From contig NZ_BAAAZE010000002.1 of the NCBI RefSeq assembly GCF_039536745.1, forward strand, positions 62,001-126,000: 64,000 nucleotides of DNA, read 5' to 3'. The notes beneath the pieces are model-generated. The model was not told where the DNA came from and did not search any database. It saw only the letters and a program-made list of their open reading frames with translations. Positions 1 through 10,533 of the stretch are shown here, in pieces. A program made the translations under genes and the position numbers. The first letter of the stretch is position 1, and each line of letters opens with the position of its first letter. The stretch comes from Actimicrobium antarcticum (GTDB lineage: Bacteria; Pseudomonadota; Gammaproteobacteria; Burkholderiales; Burkholderiaceae_D).

Positions 1-63
1 TGCAAAGTCAGCCCCTGCAAGGTATCCACCGAGCCGTAAAGTTCACCACCAGAACCACCGTCT

Positions 64-352
64 GTAGGTTGGGCTGCGAAGCCCAACATGCGTCAGGTTG
101 CTTTGCGGGTCGCCGCGACGCGCGGTCTGCGGTAGCTAAAACGGGTTGCGCTCCGTGGAGGCAAGCCGGGTGCGGCCCGGCAGCCGGTTCTTTGCGCATC
201 GGCGTTGCGGCTTTGGGTCGTAGGTTGGGCTGCGAAGCCCAACATGCGTCAAGTTGCGTTGCGGGTCGCCACTGCGCGCGGTCTGCGGTCTGCGGTAGCT
301 AAAACGGGTTGCTCTCCGTTGATGCAAGCCGGGTGCGGCCCGGCAGCCGGTC
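64..352. repeat. Two direct copies of a GC-rich intergenic repeat
   Basis: Two near-identical units begin at about 64 and 220. Each opens with TAGGTTGGGCTGCGAAGCCC, whose GGGCT/AGCCC arms make a small hairpin, and runs through GCTAAAACGGGTTGC to a GGGTGCGGCCCGGCAGCCGG block, about 130 bp in all. A third copy lies inverted near 1150-1289. No convincing reading frame runs through them, and the short open frames change between copies. They look like a dispersed non-coding repeat family, but whether it recurs elsewhere in the genome cannot be seen here. Confidence 0.75.
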
Positions 353-1289
353 ACTTCTTTTTGCTTCGCCAAAATGAAGTAACCAAGAAAAAGGCGACCG
401 CTAGACCGCTGCCCTGCGGGTTCCCAAATACCGTGCCCGGTCAGGGGGAGGGCCGCAAACTCGCTACCCTTGCAGGGCGCAGATCCGCTTGCAAGCGGAT
501 CCCGTTCCGCAGGCGGATCGCATGCGATCCGAAACCCCTGCTACACCTCAGACAGTGCGGCCCTCTTATCCCCTGCCCAGCCACGGTATTTGGCAGCGGC
601 CTTTTATGCGGAATTCAAGGTCAAAACCAAGCCCAGCCTTGGTGAATCGATCATGGTTGGGCTCGCTTTGCGCGAGAACGATGGCTTGTAAAAGCCTTGT
701 AGGTTTTGGTTTTGACGTTGGTTTTGACGTTGGTTTTGACGTTGGTTTTGACGTTGGTTTTGACGTTGGTTTTGACGTTGGTTTTGACGTTGGTTTTGAA
801 CTCGATGTCGATCACGACGAGGAAGTTTTCTCGCGCAAAGCGAGCCTAGCCATCAATCAATCACCAAGGCTGGGCTTGGTTTTGACCTTGAATTCCGCAT
901 AAAAGGCCGCTGCCAAAAACCGGGTACGGCAAGAGGATAAGAAGCCCGCACTGTCTGAGGTGTAGCAGGGGTTTCGGATCGCATGCGATCCGCCTGCGGA
1001 ACGGGATCCGCTTGCAAGCGGATCTGCGCCCTGCAAGGGAAGCGAGTTTGCGGGCTTCCCTCTTGCCGTACCCGGTTTTTGGGACCCCAAGGGCAGCGGT
1101 CTAGCGGTCGCTTTTTTTGCTTACTTTATTTGGCGAAGCAAAAAAAGTGAGCGGCTGCCGGGCCGCACCCGGCTTGCATCAACGGAGCGCAACCCGTTTT
1201 AGCTACCGCAGACCGCCGACTGCAGACCGCGCGTCGTGGCGACCCACAACGCAACCTGACGCATGTTGGGCTTCGCAGCCCAACCTACG
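219..1289. repeat. Giant inverted repeat, arms about 460 bp
   Basis: The left arm (about 219-679) reappears as its reverse complement at about 825-1289. Matching landmarks include TAGGTTGGGCTGCGAAGCCC at 221 and its complement ending at 1287, the TTTGCTTCGCCAAAATGAAG block near 359 facing its complement near 1125-1140, GATCCGCTTGCAAGCGGATC near 481 and 1005, and CGCTTTGCGCGAGAA near 664 facing its complement near 829. Arms differ by scattered substitutions and small indels. The 145-bp spacer holds a 12-bp tandem repeat. There is no transposase gene, so this is either a MITE-like element or a palindromic duplication of an intergenic repeat. Confidence 0.8.
708..799. repeat. 12-bp tandem repeat, seven full copies plus a partial
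   Basis: GGTTTTGACGTT occurs seven times without a mismatch at 708-791 and is followed by an eighth partial copy that diverges after GGTTTTGA. It sits exactly in the spacer of the large inverted repeat. One frame would read Gly-Phe-Asp-Val repeatedly, but that frame lacks a credible start or upstream coding character, so I treat it as a minisatellite. Perfect identity between copies suggests recent expansion or slippage. Confidence 0.9.
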
Positions 1290-1528
1290 ATTCGGCAACG
1301 TTACCGTCGCTGTGTTTGCTATCCGACTCCCACCTGTAAATGGCGGGCTGCATAGCCCGCCAGGCATACTCAGGCACGCTTGCGGTGCCGACATCGCACA
1401 TCGACCCTGAAGCCGCTAGAACCTTCATGCAATTGCCCGCATGAACGAGCCTCGCGTGCTGCGTCTGACGCTGCGTCTGAGACGGTGTCTGACATACAAT
1501 CACGGTTTTTCCAAGTCGTGGCGATCCG

Positions 1529-2725
1529 ATGGCAGAGCAATTTGATGTGGCAGTAATCGGTGCCGGCGCGGCCGGCATGATGTGCGCGGCGGTGGCCGGC
1601 CAACGCGGCAAGCGCGTCGTGCTGATCGACCATGCCGAAAAACTCGCGGAAAAAATCCGCATCTCCGGTGGCGGTCGCTGTAACTTCACCAACCTGCAAG
1701 CCACGCCAGCCAATTTTCTGTCGCAGAATCCGCATTTTTGCAAAAGCGCGCTGTCGCGTTACACGCCGCAGGATTTCCTGAGTCTGCTAAAACGGCACCA
1801 CATCCCGTACCACGAAAAGCACAAGGGCCAGCTGTTCTGCGATCGCTCCGCCGAAGACATCATCACGATGCTGAAAGCCGAATGCGATCTCGGTAACGTC
1901 AGCTGGCGCATGCCCTGCAAAGTCCATGGCATCGCCAGGGCGGAGCAGGGTTTTACGATCGACACCGGCGCCGGTCTGGTGCATGCCGACAGCGTCGTCA
2001 TTGCCACTGGTGGCTTGTCGATCCCCAAGATTGGTGCCACCGATTTTGCCTACCGCATCGCCACCCAGTTCGGCCTGAAAATGGTCGAGACCCGTCCTGC
2101 GCTGGTGCCGCTGACGTTCGATCCGGCGTCATGGCAGCCGTTTGTCGAGCTGGCCGGGATTGCGCTGGAGGTCGATGTCAGCACCGGTGTCAAAAAGCAG
2201 CGCATGGATTTTCGCGAAGACTTGCTGTTCACACACCGGGGTTTGTCGGGTCCGGCGATCCTGCAGATTTCCAGTTTCTGGCAACCCGGCACCGCGCTCT
2301 CGCTCAACTTCCTGCCGCAAACCGATCTGGGCACCACGCTGATCGAGGGCAAGTCCAGTCTCAGGAAAAACCTCGGTAACGTGCTGGCGCAGTTGCTGCC
2401 GGCGCGGCTTTCGGCTGGCTGGCTTGCGAGCAATGGCTTCGACAGCGAAGCCAAGCTGGCCGACATGCCCGACAAGCAATTGCGCCGACTCGGTGATTCG
2501 CTCAATGCCTGGACCGTCACGCCGAGCGGCTCGGAAGGCTATCGCAAGGCCGAGGTCACGGTCGGCGGCGTCGATACGCGCGAGCTGTCCCAGCAAAGCA
2601 TGATGGCCACCCGCGTGCCCGGTCTGCACTTCATCGGCGAAGCCGTCGATGTCACCGGATGGCTAGGTGGCTATAACTTCCAGTGGGCCTGGGCATCGGG
2701 CTTTGCAGCGGGTTCGGCGGTCTGA
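1529..2725 (+). CDS. NAD(P)/FAD-dependent oxidoreductase, YhiN/HI0933/BaiN family
   Basis: This 398-residue flavoprotein has an N-terminal FAD-binding Rossmann signature GAGAAGMMCAA (about residues 10-20), followed by ISGGGRCNFTN near residue 45, the hallmark of the HI0933/YhiN family. It ends with the GLHFIGEAVDVTGWLGGYN motif near residue 365, also typical of the family. Length matches family members (about 390-420). Physiological substrates are poorly defined; related proteins are annotated as flavoproteins or 3-dehydro-bile-acid reductases, and I do not assign a reaction. The gene stands alone, reading toward rpsU. ATG 1529 is chosen because it directly precedes the Rossmann strand; no strong ribosome-binding site is visible. 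A TACAAT box at 1495-1500 may be its -10. Confidence 0.85.
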   Translation: MAEQFDVAVIGAGAAGMMCAAVAGQRGKRVVLIDHAEKLAEKIRISGGGRCNFTNLQATPANFLSQNPHFCKSALSRYTPQDFLSLLKRHHIPYHEKHKGQLFCDRSAEDIITMLKAECDLGNVSWRMPCKVHGIARAEQGFTIDTGAGLVHADSVVIATGGLSIPKIGATDFAYRIATQFGLKMVETRPALVPLTFDPASWQPFVELAGIALEVDVSTGVKKQRMDFREDLLFTHRGLSGPAILQISSFWQPGTALSLNFLPQTDLGTTLIEGKSSLRKNLGNVLAQLLPARLSAGWLASNGFDSEAKLADMPDKQLRRLGDSLNAWTVTPSGSEGYRKAEVTVGGVDTRELSQQSMMATRVPGLHFIGEAVDVTGWLGGYNFQWAWASGFAAGSAV

Positions 2726-2762
2726 GTGATTCCGGCTATTTCGGCTAATTCGGGATTACGCC

Positions 2763-2791
2763 TTCCTTTCGTGAAATGAATCTGATAGACT
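2763..2791 (+). promoter_or_regulatory. Candidate extended -10 promoter for rpsU
   Basis: TGATAGACT at 2783-2791 fits an extended -10 (TGn followed by TAnnnT), 40 bp upstream of the rpsU ATG. The -35 position (TTCCTT, 2763-2768) is poor, as expected if the extended -10 carries recognition. Its placement before the macromolecular-synthesis operon supports it, but the call is by eye. Confidence 0.35.
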
Positions 2792-2831
2792 CGCGGTCTT
2801 CCCTTGAAACGTCGGCTTAAAACCCTAACAC

Positions 2832-3044
2832 ATGACAACTATTCGCCTAAAAGAAAACGAGCCTTTCGAAGTCGCCATGCGCCGCTTCAAACGCACCATC
2901 GAAAAAACTGGTCTGCTGACCGAGTTGCGTGCACGGGAGTTCTACGAGAAGCCGACCGCTGAGCGCAAGCGCAAGCTCGCAGCGGCAGTCAAGCGCCACT
3001 ACAAGCGTATCCGTAGCCAGCAACTGCCTAAAAAACTGTTCTAA
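2832..3044 (+). CDS. rpsU: 30S ribosomal protein S21
   Basis: A 70-residue, strongly basic protein with the S21 sequence pattern: an N-terminal strand beginning MTTIRLKENEPFEVAMRRF and a Lys/Arg-rich C-terminal helix with KRHYKRIRS. S21 binds the 30S platform near the anti-Shine-Dalgarno region and aids initiation. Length equals the family norm (70-71). It leads the rpsU-yqeY-dnaG-rpoD order, the betaproteobacterial form of the macromolecular-synthesis operon. There is no obvious Shine-Dalgarno before ATG 2832 (TAAAACCCTAACAC precedes it), so the leader is unusual. Two hairpins follow the stop codon. Confidence 0.98.
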   Translation: MTTIRLKENEPFEVAMRRFKRTIEKTGLLTELRAREFYEKPTAERKRKLAAAVKRHYKRIRSQQLPKKLF

Positions 3045-3048
3045 ATTC

Positions 3049-3111
3049 TTCAGCCGCATGTACTGCGGCTGAAATGCAAGCCCGCTCCGGTGCAAGTCCG
3101 CAGCGGGTTTT
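3049..3111 (+). terminator. Two consecutive hairpins between rpsU and yqeY
   Basis: The first stem is TTCAGCCGCA facing TGCGGCTGAA (3049-3073, loop TGTAC). The second is CCCGCT facing AGCGGG (3081-3107), followed by TTTTCGCTTTTTC. The second resembles an intrinsic terminator with an interrupted U tract. It could uncouple abundant rpsU mRNA from dnaG and rpoD, as the attenuator downstream of rpsU does in enterobacteria; that role is inference by position. Confidence 0.6.
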
Positions 3112-3138
3112 CGCTTTTTCATTGACCATGGAGCCAGC

Positions 3139-3588
3139 ATGAGCCTGAAAGAACAGATTACCGACGACATGAAGTCCGCCATGCGCGCCAAGGAAGCCGT
3201 CAAGCTTGGCACGATCCGCCTGATCACCGCTGCGATGAAGCAGAAGGAAGTCGACGAGCGGGTCGAGCTGAACGACACCATGATCCTCGCCATCATCGAA
3301 AAAATGATCAAGCAGCGCAAGGATTCGATCAGTCAGTTCGAAGCAGGCGCACGCCAGGACCTGGCCGATATCGAAAAAGCCGAACTCGCGATTCTGGTGG
3401 CCTACATGCCAGCGTCGTTGTCGGAAGCGGAAGTGCAGGCCGAAGTGGCCGCTGCCGTGACCGCCAGCGGTGCTGCCGGTCCGCAGGATATGGGCAAAGT
3501 GATGGCCATCCTGAAGCCGAAGCTGGCTGGTCGCGCCGACATGACCGCCGTGTCGGGTCTGGTGAAAGCTGCGCTGACCAAGGCGTGA
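3139..3588 (+). CDS. yqeY: GatB/YqeY domain-containing protein
   Basis: This 149-residue protein is homologous to the tRNA-binding C-terminal domain of the amidotransferase subunit GatB. It opens MSLKEQITDDMKSAMRAKE, has KLGTIRLITAAMKQKEVD near residue 22 and ends with the conserved MGKVMAILKPKLAGRADM stretch near residue 118. Length is standard (about 148). GGAG at 3130-3133 is well spaced from ATG 3139. Its precise function is unknown; it is often found between rpsU and dnaG. Its TGA overlaps the GTG of dnaG by 4 bp (GTGA), implying translational coupling. Confidence 0.95.
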   Translation: MSLKEQITDDMKSAMRAKEAVKLGTIRLITAAMKQKEVDERVELNDTMILAIIEKMIKQRKDSISQFEAGARQDLADIEKAELAILVAYMPASLSEAEVQAEVAAAVTASGAAGPQDMGKVMAILKPKLAGRADMTAVSGLVKAALTKA

Positions 3589-5381
3589 TCCCGCAATCGT
3601 TCATTCAGGATCTGCTCAACCGCGTTGACATCGTCGACGTGGTCGGCCGCTACGTCCAGTTGAAAAAGGGCGGCGCGAATTTCATGGGCCTGTGCCCGTT
3701 CCATAACGAAAAATCTCCCAGCTTTACGGTCAGCCCGACCAAGCAGTTTTATCACTGCTTCGGCTGCGGCGCGCATGGCACGGCGATCGGCTTCCTGATC
3801 GACTATTCGGGCATGGGATTTGTCGATGCGGTTAAGGACCTGGCCCAGAACGTCGGGATGGTGGTGCCCGAAAGCGACGACAAGATGCCGCCGGCCCAGC
3901 GTGCGGAGTATCAGGCCAAGAGCATGGCCTTGTCTGACGCCATGACCCGCGCCTGCGACTTTTACAAACTGCAGTTGCGCACCGCAGAGCGCGCCAAGGA
4001 ATACCTGATCGGTCGCGGACTGACCGGCGAAATTGCCGGCCGGTTCGGTATCGGCTATGCGCCGGATGGCTGGGATAGTTTGCGCACGGTGTTTCCGGAC
4101 TACGATGCGACCGCACTCGTTGAAGCGGGTCTGGTGATCGACCGTACCGACGAGGAGGGTGCCAACCGCAAACGCTATGACCGTTTCCGTGATCGCATCA
4201 TGTTTCCGATCCGAAATACAAAAGGCCAGGTGATCGGATTTGGTGGCCGAATTCTTGATAGCGGCGAACCCAAATACTTGAATTCTCCGGAGACGCCCTT
4301 ATTTCAAAAGGGCAGTGAATTGTATGGCTTGTTCGAAGCCCGTCAGGCCATCCGTGATGCGGGTTATGTGCTGGTGACCGAAGGCTACATGGATGTGGTG
4401 GCACTGGCGCAGCTGGGATTTCCGCAAGTCGTGGCAACCCTGGGCACGGCATGTACGGCGATTCATGTGCAAAAACTGGCGCGGCAGACCGACCACGTGA
4501 TTTTCAGTTTCGATGGCGATGGTGCGGGGCGTCGCGCGGCACGCAGGGCGCTGGAAGCCAGCTTGCCGTACGCCGCCGACAACAAGACCATCAAGTTTCT
4601 GTTCCTGCCGTCGGAACACGATCCGGACAGTTATGTGCGCGAGCATGGCACGGCCGGTTTCGAGCAACAGGTGCAGGACGCGATGCCGCTCTCGCAGTTT
4701 CTGCTGAAGATCGTGACGGACGAGAACGACCTGGCGACGCCGGAAGGCCGGGCCAAGGTGCAGTTCGAGGCCAAGCCCTTGTTGCAGGCGATGCAGGCCT
4801 CGTCATTGCGGTTGCAGATCGTGCGTGGACTGGCGCAACTGACCCAGACCACGCCCACTGAAATTGAAACACTGTTCGAGCTGGCCAGCCCGGCAGCACG
4901 GGTACGTGCCGCGCCACCACGCGGCAAGCGTACGCCGCCAGTCGGGCTGGAATTGCAGGTGATGCGTTTGCTGGTCGCGCATCCGGTGCTGGCGGCGGAT
5001 CTGGACGACGATGCGCTGGAGGCGATGGTGCATTTCGTGCCGGACAACGCGGCGATGCTGCTGCAGCTCGTCGGTGCCGGGCAGGAAATGGGCGCGCAAG
5101 CCAGTTTTGCGATGTTGTCCGAGCACTTGCGCGCCAGCGGTTCCGATTTCGACGGCATGATCGCCGAGATCGCTGCCGAGCCCGAGTCGGACCGCGATGC
5201 AGCACGTCTGGAGCTGGCTGGCGCGGTGCGGCAGACCAAGATGCGGATGATTACCGACGAACTCAATCAGCTCGCGCAAGGTGGAATGAAGCAGCCCGAC
5301 CAGCTGGCCCGTTACCGTGAGTTGTCTTTGAAGAAAGACCAGTTGCGGCGCGATGCGGAAGAAGAAATCGCCCGGCGTTAG
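3585..5381 (+). CDS. dnaG: DNA primase
   Basis: A 598-residue primase that makes RNA primers at the replication fork with DnaB helicase. The N-terminal CHC2 zinc-binding domain has Cys37, His40 (CPFH), Cys58 and Cys61 (CFGC). The catalytic TOPRIM core carries EGYMDVVAL near residue 268 and FDGDGAGRRAARRALE near residue 309, supplying the acidic metal ligands. The last ~170 residues are the poorly conserved helicase-interaction domain. Length is within the family range. The start is GTG at 3585, overlapping the yqeY stop; no in-frame ATG is available upstream. It is probably translated from the rpsU-yqeY-dnaG transcript. Confidence 0.97.
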   Translation: MIPQSFIQDLLNRVDIVDVVGRYVQLKKGGANFMGLCPFHNEKSPSFTVSPTKQFYHCFGCGAHGTAIGFLIDYSGMGFVDAVKDLAQNVGMVVPESDDKMPPAQRAEYQAKSMALSDAMTRACDFYKLQLRTAERAKEYLIGRGLTGEIAGRFGIGYAPDGWDSLRTVFPDYDATALVEAGLVIDRTDEEGANRKRYDRFRDRIMFPIRNTKGQVIGFGGRILDSGEPKYLNSPETPLFQKGSELYGLFEARQAIRDAGYVLVTEGYMDVVALAQLGFPQVVATLGTACTAIHVQKLARQTDHVIFSFDGDGAGRRAARRALEASLPYAADNKTIKFLFLPSEHDPDSYVREHGTAGFEQQVQDAMPLSQFLLKIVTDENDLATPEGRAKVQFEAKPLLQAMQASSLRLQIVRGLAQLTQTTPTEIETLFELASPAARVRAAPPRGKRTPPVGLELQVMRLLVAHPVLAADLDDDALEAMVHFVPDNAAMLLQLVGAGQEMGAQASFAMLSEHLRASGSDFDGMIAEIAAEPESDRDAARLELAGAVRQTKMRMITDELNQLAQGGMKQPDQLARYRELSLKKDQLRRDAEEEIARR

Positions 5382-5636
5382 CCGGTTATCGCAGCCGAAA
5401 GTGCGGTTATTTGCAGTTTTCGTGTGCGTCAGGTGGTTACTTCAGGGTGGGGTAAAGCAGGTGATATGGTATCCTAGCGGGCTTTTGGTTAAAGGCCGCA
5501 GAGTAGCGCAGTAGGTGTCCCGTGCAACGCCGTACATCGCGCAGCAAGGGGCAAAAAACAAGAACAGTGCGTAGACGATGGTCGCGATGTTGCCAGTCAA
5601 GTCGCACACAATGAGCAACCTTTTGGTAGTTGATCG
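5382..5636 (+). promoter_or_regulatory. dnaG-rpoD intergenic region
   Basis: This 255-bp stretch has no gene. TGGTATCCT at 5467-5475 matches an extended -10 element and might drive rpoD separately from dnaG, but no good -35 lies 17 bp upstream. The remainder shows no strong hairpin or repeat. A separate rpoD promoter here is common in this operon in other bacteria, so the position is reasonable, yet the box is only a weak visual match. Confidence 0.3.
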
Positions 5637-8141
<2,505 letters not shown>

Positions 8142-8204
8142 ACCGGACAGACCGGAACGCCGTGCAGGGGAGCCAGCCAACATGCTGCAATTGGCGCGTG
8201 GCAG

Positions 8205-8261
8205 CACCTGTCGGCAGGACCCGGTCCTTGCCACACCAGTTAATTTGTCCTGCCGACGGTG
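8205..8261 (+). terminator. Long hairpin after rpoD, before the tRNA
   Basis: CACCTGTCGGCAGGAC (8205-8220) pairs with GTCCTGCCGACGGTG (8247-8261), a 15-bp stem with one bulged T and a 26-nt loop. There is no U tract. It may be a factor-dependent terminator, an RNA-stabilising 3' end for rpoD, or a processing signal before the tRNA. GCAGGAC recurs just after the stem at 8261-8267. Confidence 0.5.
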
Positions 8262-8302
8262 CAGGACACAACCCGCGAATGCAAATTCGCACTACAGAAA
8301 AT

Positions 8303-8381
<79 letters not shown>

Positions 8382-8387
8382 AACATC

Positions 8388-9926
8388 ATGACCGACATCC
8401 AGACCGACGCCGTCACCGACACGGCTGCAGACAGCGAACCCGCCCTCCGCTTTGCGGACTTCGGGCTGTCCCCCGAAATTTTGCGTGCCCTCGCCGATCA
8501 GGGCTATCAACACCCGACGCCGATTCAGGCCGCCGCCATTCCGGTGGTACTGCAAGGCCGCGACGTGATGGGCGCAGCGCAAACCGGCACCGGCAAGACT
8601 GCCGGTTTTTCGTTGCCGATCATCCAGTTGTTATTGGCCAATGCCAGCAACAGCGCCTCGCCGGCACGCCATCCGGTGCGGGCCCTGATCCTGACGCCGA
8701 CCCGCGAACTGGCCGACCAGGTTGCCGAAAACGTCAAAGCGTATTGCCGCCACACGCCTTTGCGCTCGACCGTCGTTTTTGGCGGCATGGACATGGCGCC
8801 GCAAACCGCTGCGCTGCGTGCCGGCGTCGAAATCGTCATCGCCACCCCGGGCCGCCTGCTCGATCACGTCCAGCAAAAAACGCTGAACCTGTCGCAGACC
8901 CAGATCCTCGTGATGGACGAAGCCGACCGCATGCTCGACATGGGCTTCCTGCCGGATTTGCAGCGCATCATCAATTTGCTGCCAAAGAAGCGCCAGAACC
9001 TGATGTTCTCGGCCACCTTCTCGGGCGAGATCAAGAAACTCGCCAGCAGCTTCCTTGACAATCCGGTCACCATCGAAGTCGCCCGCAGCAACCAGACAGC
9101 CGACCGCGTCACGCAAGTGGTCTACAAGGTCGACAACGACGACGCCAAGCGCGATATCGTCGCGCACCTGATTCGCGGCCGCCAACTCAAGCAAGTCCTG
9201 GTCTTCTCGAACACCAAGATCGGCGCCTCGCGCCTGGCCCGCGAACTCGAAAAGGGCGGCGTCAAAGCCTCCGCAATCCACGGCGACAAATCCCAATCCG
9301 AACGCATGGCCGCGCTCGACGCCTTCAAAAGCGGCGAAATCGATGTGCTGGTAGCGACCGACGTTGCTGCGCGCGGACTCGACATCTCCGACTTGCCTTG
9401 CGTGATCAACTACGACTTGCCGTACAACGCCGAAGACTACGTGCACCGCATTGGTCGCACTGGCCGTGCGGGCGCGTCGGGTGATGCGATTTCGCTGTAT
9501 TCGGATAAAGACGAGCGGCTCTTGCTCGATATCGAAAAGCTGATCAAGCACAAATTTGTCCCGGCCGAACTGGTGGGATATACACCGCCATCGGAGCGTA
9601 GCGAGCGACGTCCGCGGCGCGAGCCGGAGGCGCAGTCGCAGTCGCAGCTTCAGCCGGGCAGTGCCGCAGTACCGGGCGCGTCCGAGCGCCCGGCCCGCAC
9701 ACCGCGTCCACCACGCGAAGATTCCAGCCGTTCGGAAGCCCCGCGCACCGACGCCAGCCGCCCGCCATTCCAGCGCCGTGAAAAGGTCGATCCGTGGTTT
9801 TCGAAGCCGTATGAGCCGAGTGTGTCGGCGCAAAACGAAGCAGCGGCAGTGCCGGGTGCTGCGCCAGCGTCGGGCAAGAGCAAGCCGCGGGTTGCGGCGT
9901 TGTTGGGTGGGATGCCGAAGCGGTAA
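8388..9926 (+). CDS. rhlE: DEAD-box ATP-dependent RNA helicase, RhlE type
   Basis: A 512-residue helicase with all core motifs in order: Q motif FADFGLSPEILRAL...HPTPIQ (about 22-45), Walker A AQTGTGKT (about 63), PTRELADQ, TPGRLLDH, DEADRMLDMGF, SATFS, then in the second RecA domain HGDKSQSER, VATDVAARGLDI and HRIGRTGRAG. The last ~120 residues are Arg/Pro/Ser-rich and probably disordered, as in RhlE enzymes, which remodel RNA in ribosome assembly or decay. ATG 8388 lies only 6 nt after the tRNA CCA with no Shine-Dalgarno and no nearby in-frame ATG, so the mRNA probably begins inside or upstream of the tRNA gene and is freed by tRNA 3' processing. Confidence 0.95.
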   Translation: MTDIQTDAVTDTAADSEPALRFADFGLSPEILRALADQGYQHPTPIQAAAIPVVLQGRDVMGAAQTGTGKTAGFSLPIIQLLLANASNSASPARHPVRALILTPTRELADQVAENVKAYCRHTPLRSTVVFGGMDMAPQTAALRAGVEIVIATPGRLLDHVQQKTLNLSQTQILVMDEADRMLDMGFLPDLQRIINLLPKKRQNLMFSATFSGEIKKLASSFLDNPVTIEVARSNQTADRVTQVVYKVDNDDAKRDIVAHLIRGRQLKQVLVFSNTKIGASRLARELEKGGVKASAIHGDKSQSERMAALDAFKSGEIDVLVATDVAARGLDISDLPCVINYDLPYNAEDYVHRIGRTGRAGASGDAISLYSDKDERLLLDIEKLIKHKFVPAELVGYTPPSERSERRPRREPEAQSQSQLQPGSAAVPGASERPARTPRPPREDSSRSEAPRTDASRPPFQRREKVDPWFSKPYEPSVSAQNEAAAVPGAAPASGKSKPRVAALLGGMPKR

Positions 9927-10137
9927 GACAAGACATTGCATGAAGAGCTGCCGACGAAATTTTTGGGTGGCTCGCGTTGAGGTTAGTCACAAATTTCCGG
10001 CGCTTTCTGAGCTCTCGGCGGCAACACGCCATCGGCAGAGCGTTTGTTTTCGTCAACGATCGAAAACCATCCGCTCTCGCCAACTGCAGCAAACCATGCG
10101 CTTTCGCCAGTCGCAGCAAACCACATGCGCAGCAACC

Positions 10138-10189
10138 AGGGTCAGAGTTTTTTTTCGCAACGTTTCATCGCGAAAATTACTCTGACCCT
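10138..10189. repeat. REP-like hairpin 1
   Basis: AGGGTCAGAGT at 10138 is mirrored by ACTCTGACCCT ending at 10189, with inner TTTTCGC/GCGAAAA partial pairing. GGGTCAGAGT palindromes of this kind resemble REP elements mobilised by REP-associated tyrosine transposases (RAYT); that family link is from memory of such sequences and no transposase gene lies in this window. Confidence 0.75.
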
Positions 10190-10239
10190 GCTTGCGGAAT
10201 TCGAAGCGCGCTGATCGCGACCGCAGCTGCCGATGCGCC

Positions 10240-10249
10240 NNNNNNNNNN
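10240..10249. other. Scaffold gap (ten N)
   Basis: Ten undetermined bases. The round number suggests a placeholder rather than a measured length. It lies at the junction between the first direct-repeat copy and the second REP-like hairpin, the kind of place a short-read assembler breaks. Confidence 0.99.
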
Positions 10250-10251
10250 CG

Positions 10252-10312
10252 TTTCCGGGGTCAGAGTAATTTTCGCGATATCCCCCCCGCGAAAAAACTC
10301 TGACCCCGGAAA
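10252..10312. repeat. REP-like hairpin 2
   Basis: TTTCCGGGGTCAGAGT (from 10252) pairs with ACTCTGACCCCGGAAA (to 10312), giving a perfect 16-bp outer stem. The loop carries AATTTTCGCG and CGCGAAAA, which can extend it. It is the longest and best-paired of the three related hairpins here. The C7 run in the loop may be prone to slippage. Confidence 0.8.
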
Positions 10313-10412
10313 CTCGCGTCTGCAGCGTGCGTCCTTCGCATGCCACTGCACTGCGCCGCTCCGACACCAAGTCCGCTCTTACCAACGATCGCAAACCACA
10401 TCAGCAGCAACC

Positions 10413-10464
10413 AGGGTCAGAGTTTGTTTTCGCAACGCTTCACCGCGAAAATTACTCTGACCCT
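10413..10464. repeat. REP-like hairpin 3
   Basis: AGGGTCAGAGT at 10413 pairs with ACTCTGACCCT ending at 10464. It is nearly identical to hairpin 1, with a few substitutions in the arms, because both lie inside the two copies of the local direct repeat. Confidence 0.75.
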
Positions 10465-10533
10465 GCTTGCGGAATTCGAAGCGTGCTGATCGCGACCGCA
10501 GCTGCCGATGCGCCACGACGGCACTCCACAATC

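Larger units (their letters stand above)
10116..10514. repeat. About 124-bp direct repeat flanking a scaffold gap
   Basis: 10116-10239 and 10391-10514 are nearly identical, running from GCAAACCACAT through a REP-like hairpin to GCAGCTGCCGATGCGCC. The first copy ends exactly where the ten N begin. The second copy continues directly into a broken rfbA fragment. The arrangement suggests an unresolved repeat, possibly with a further copy of the same flank hidden in the gap. Confidence 0.85.

Noticed and set aside
125..310. GCGGTAGC motifs resembling the ops/JUMPstart element
   Set aside because: They are part of the local repeat, lack the leading GG of the consensus, and lie about 10 kb from the polysaccharide genes with rpoD between.
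708..799. Possible CRISPR-like array
   Set aside because: The 12-bp units are head-to-tail with no spacers, and there are no cas genes.
489..902. Open frame encoding Gly-Phe-Asp-Val repeats
   Set aside because: The periodic peptide is just the 12-bp minisatellite read in one frame; there is no ribosome-binding site, and the flanking parts are the inverted repeat, which reads equally well in other frames.
8631..9941. Long minus-strand frame opposite rhlE
   Set aside because: Antisense shadow of the helicase motifs, no homologous motif of its own and no ribosome-binding site.
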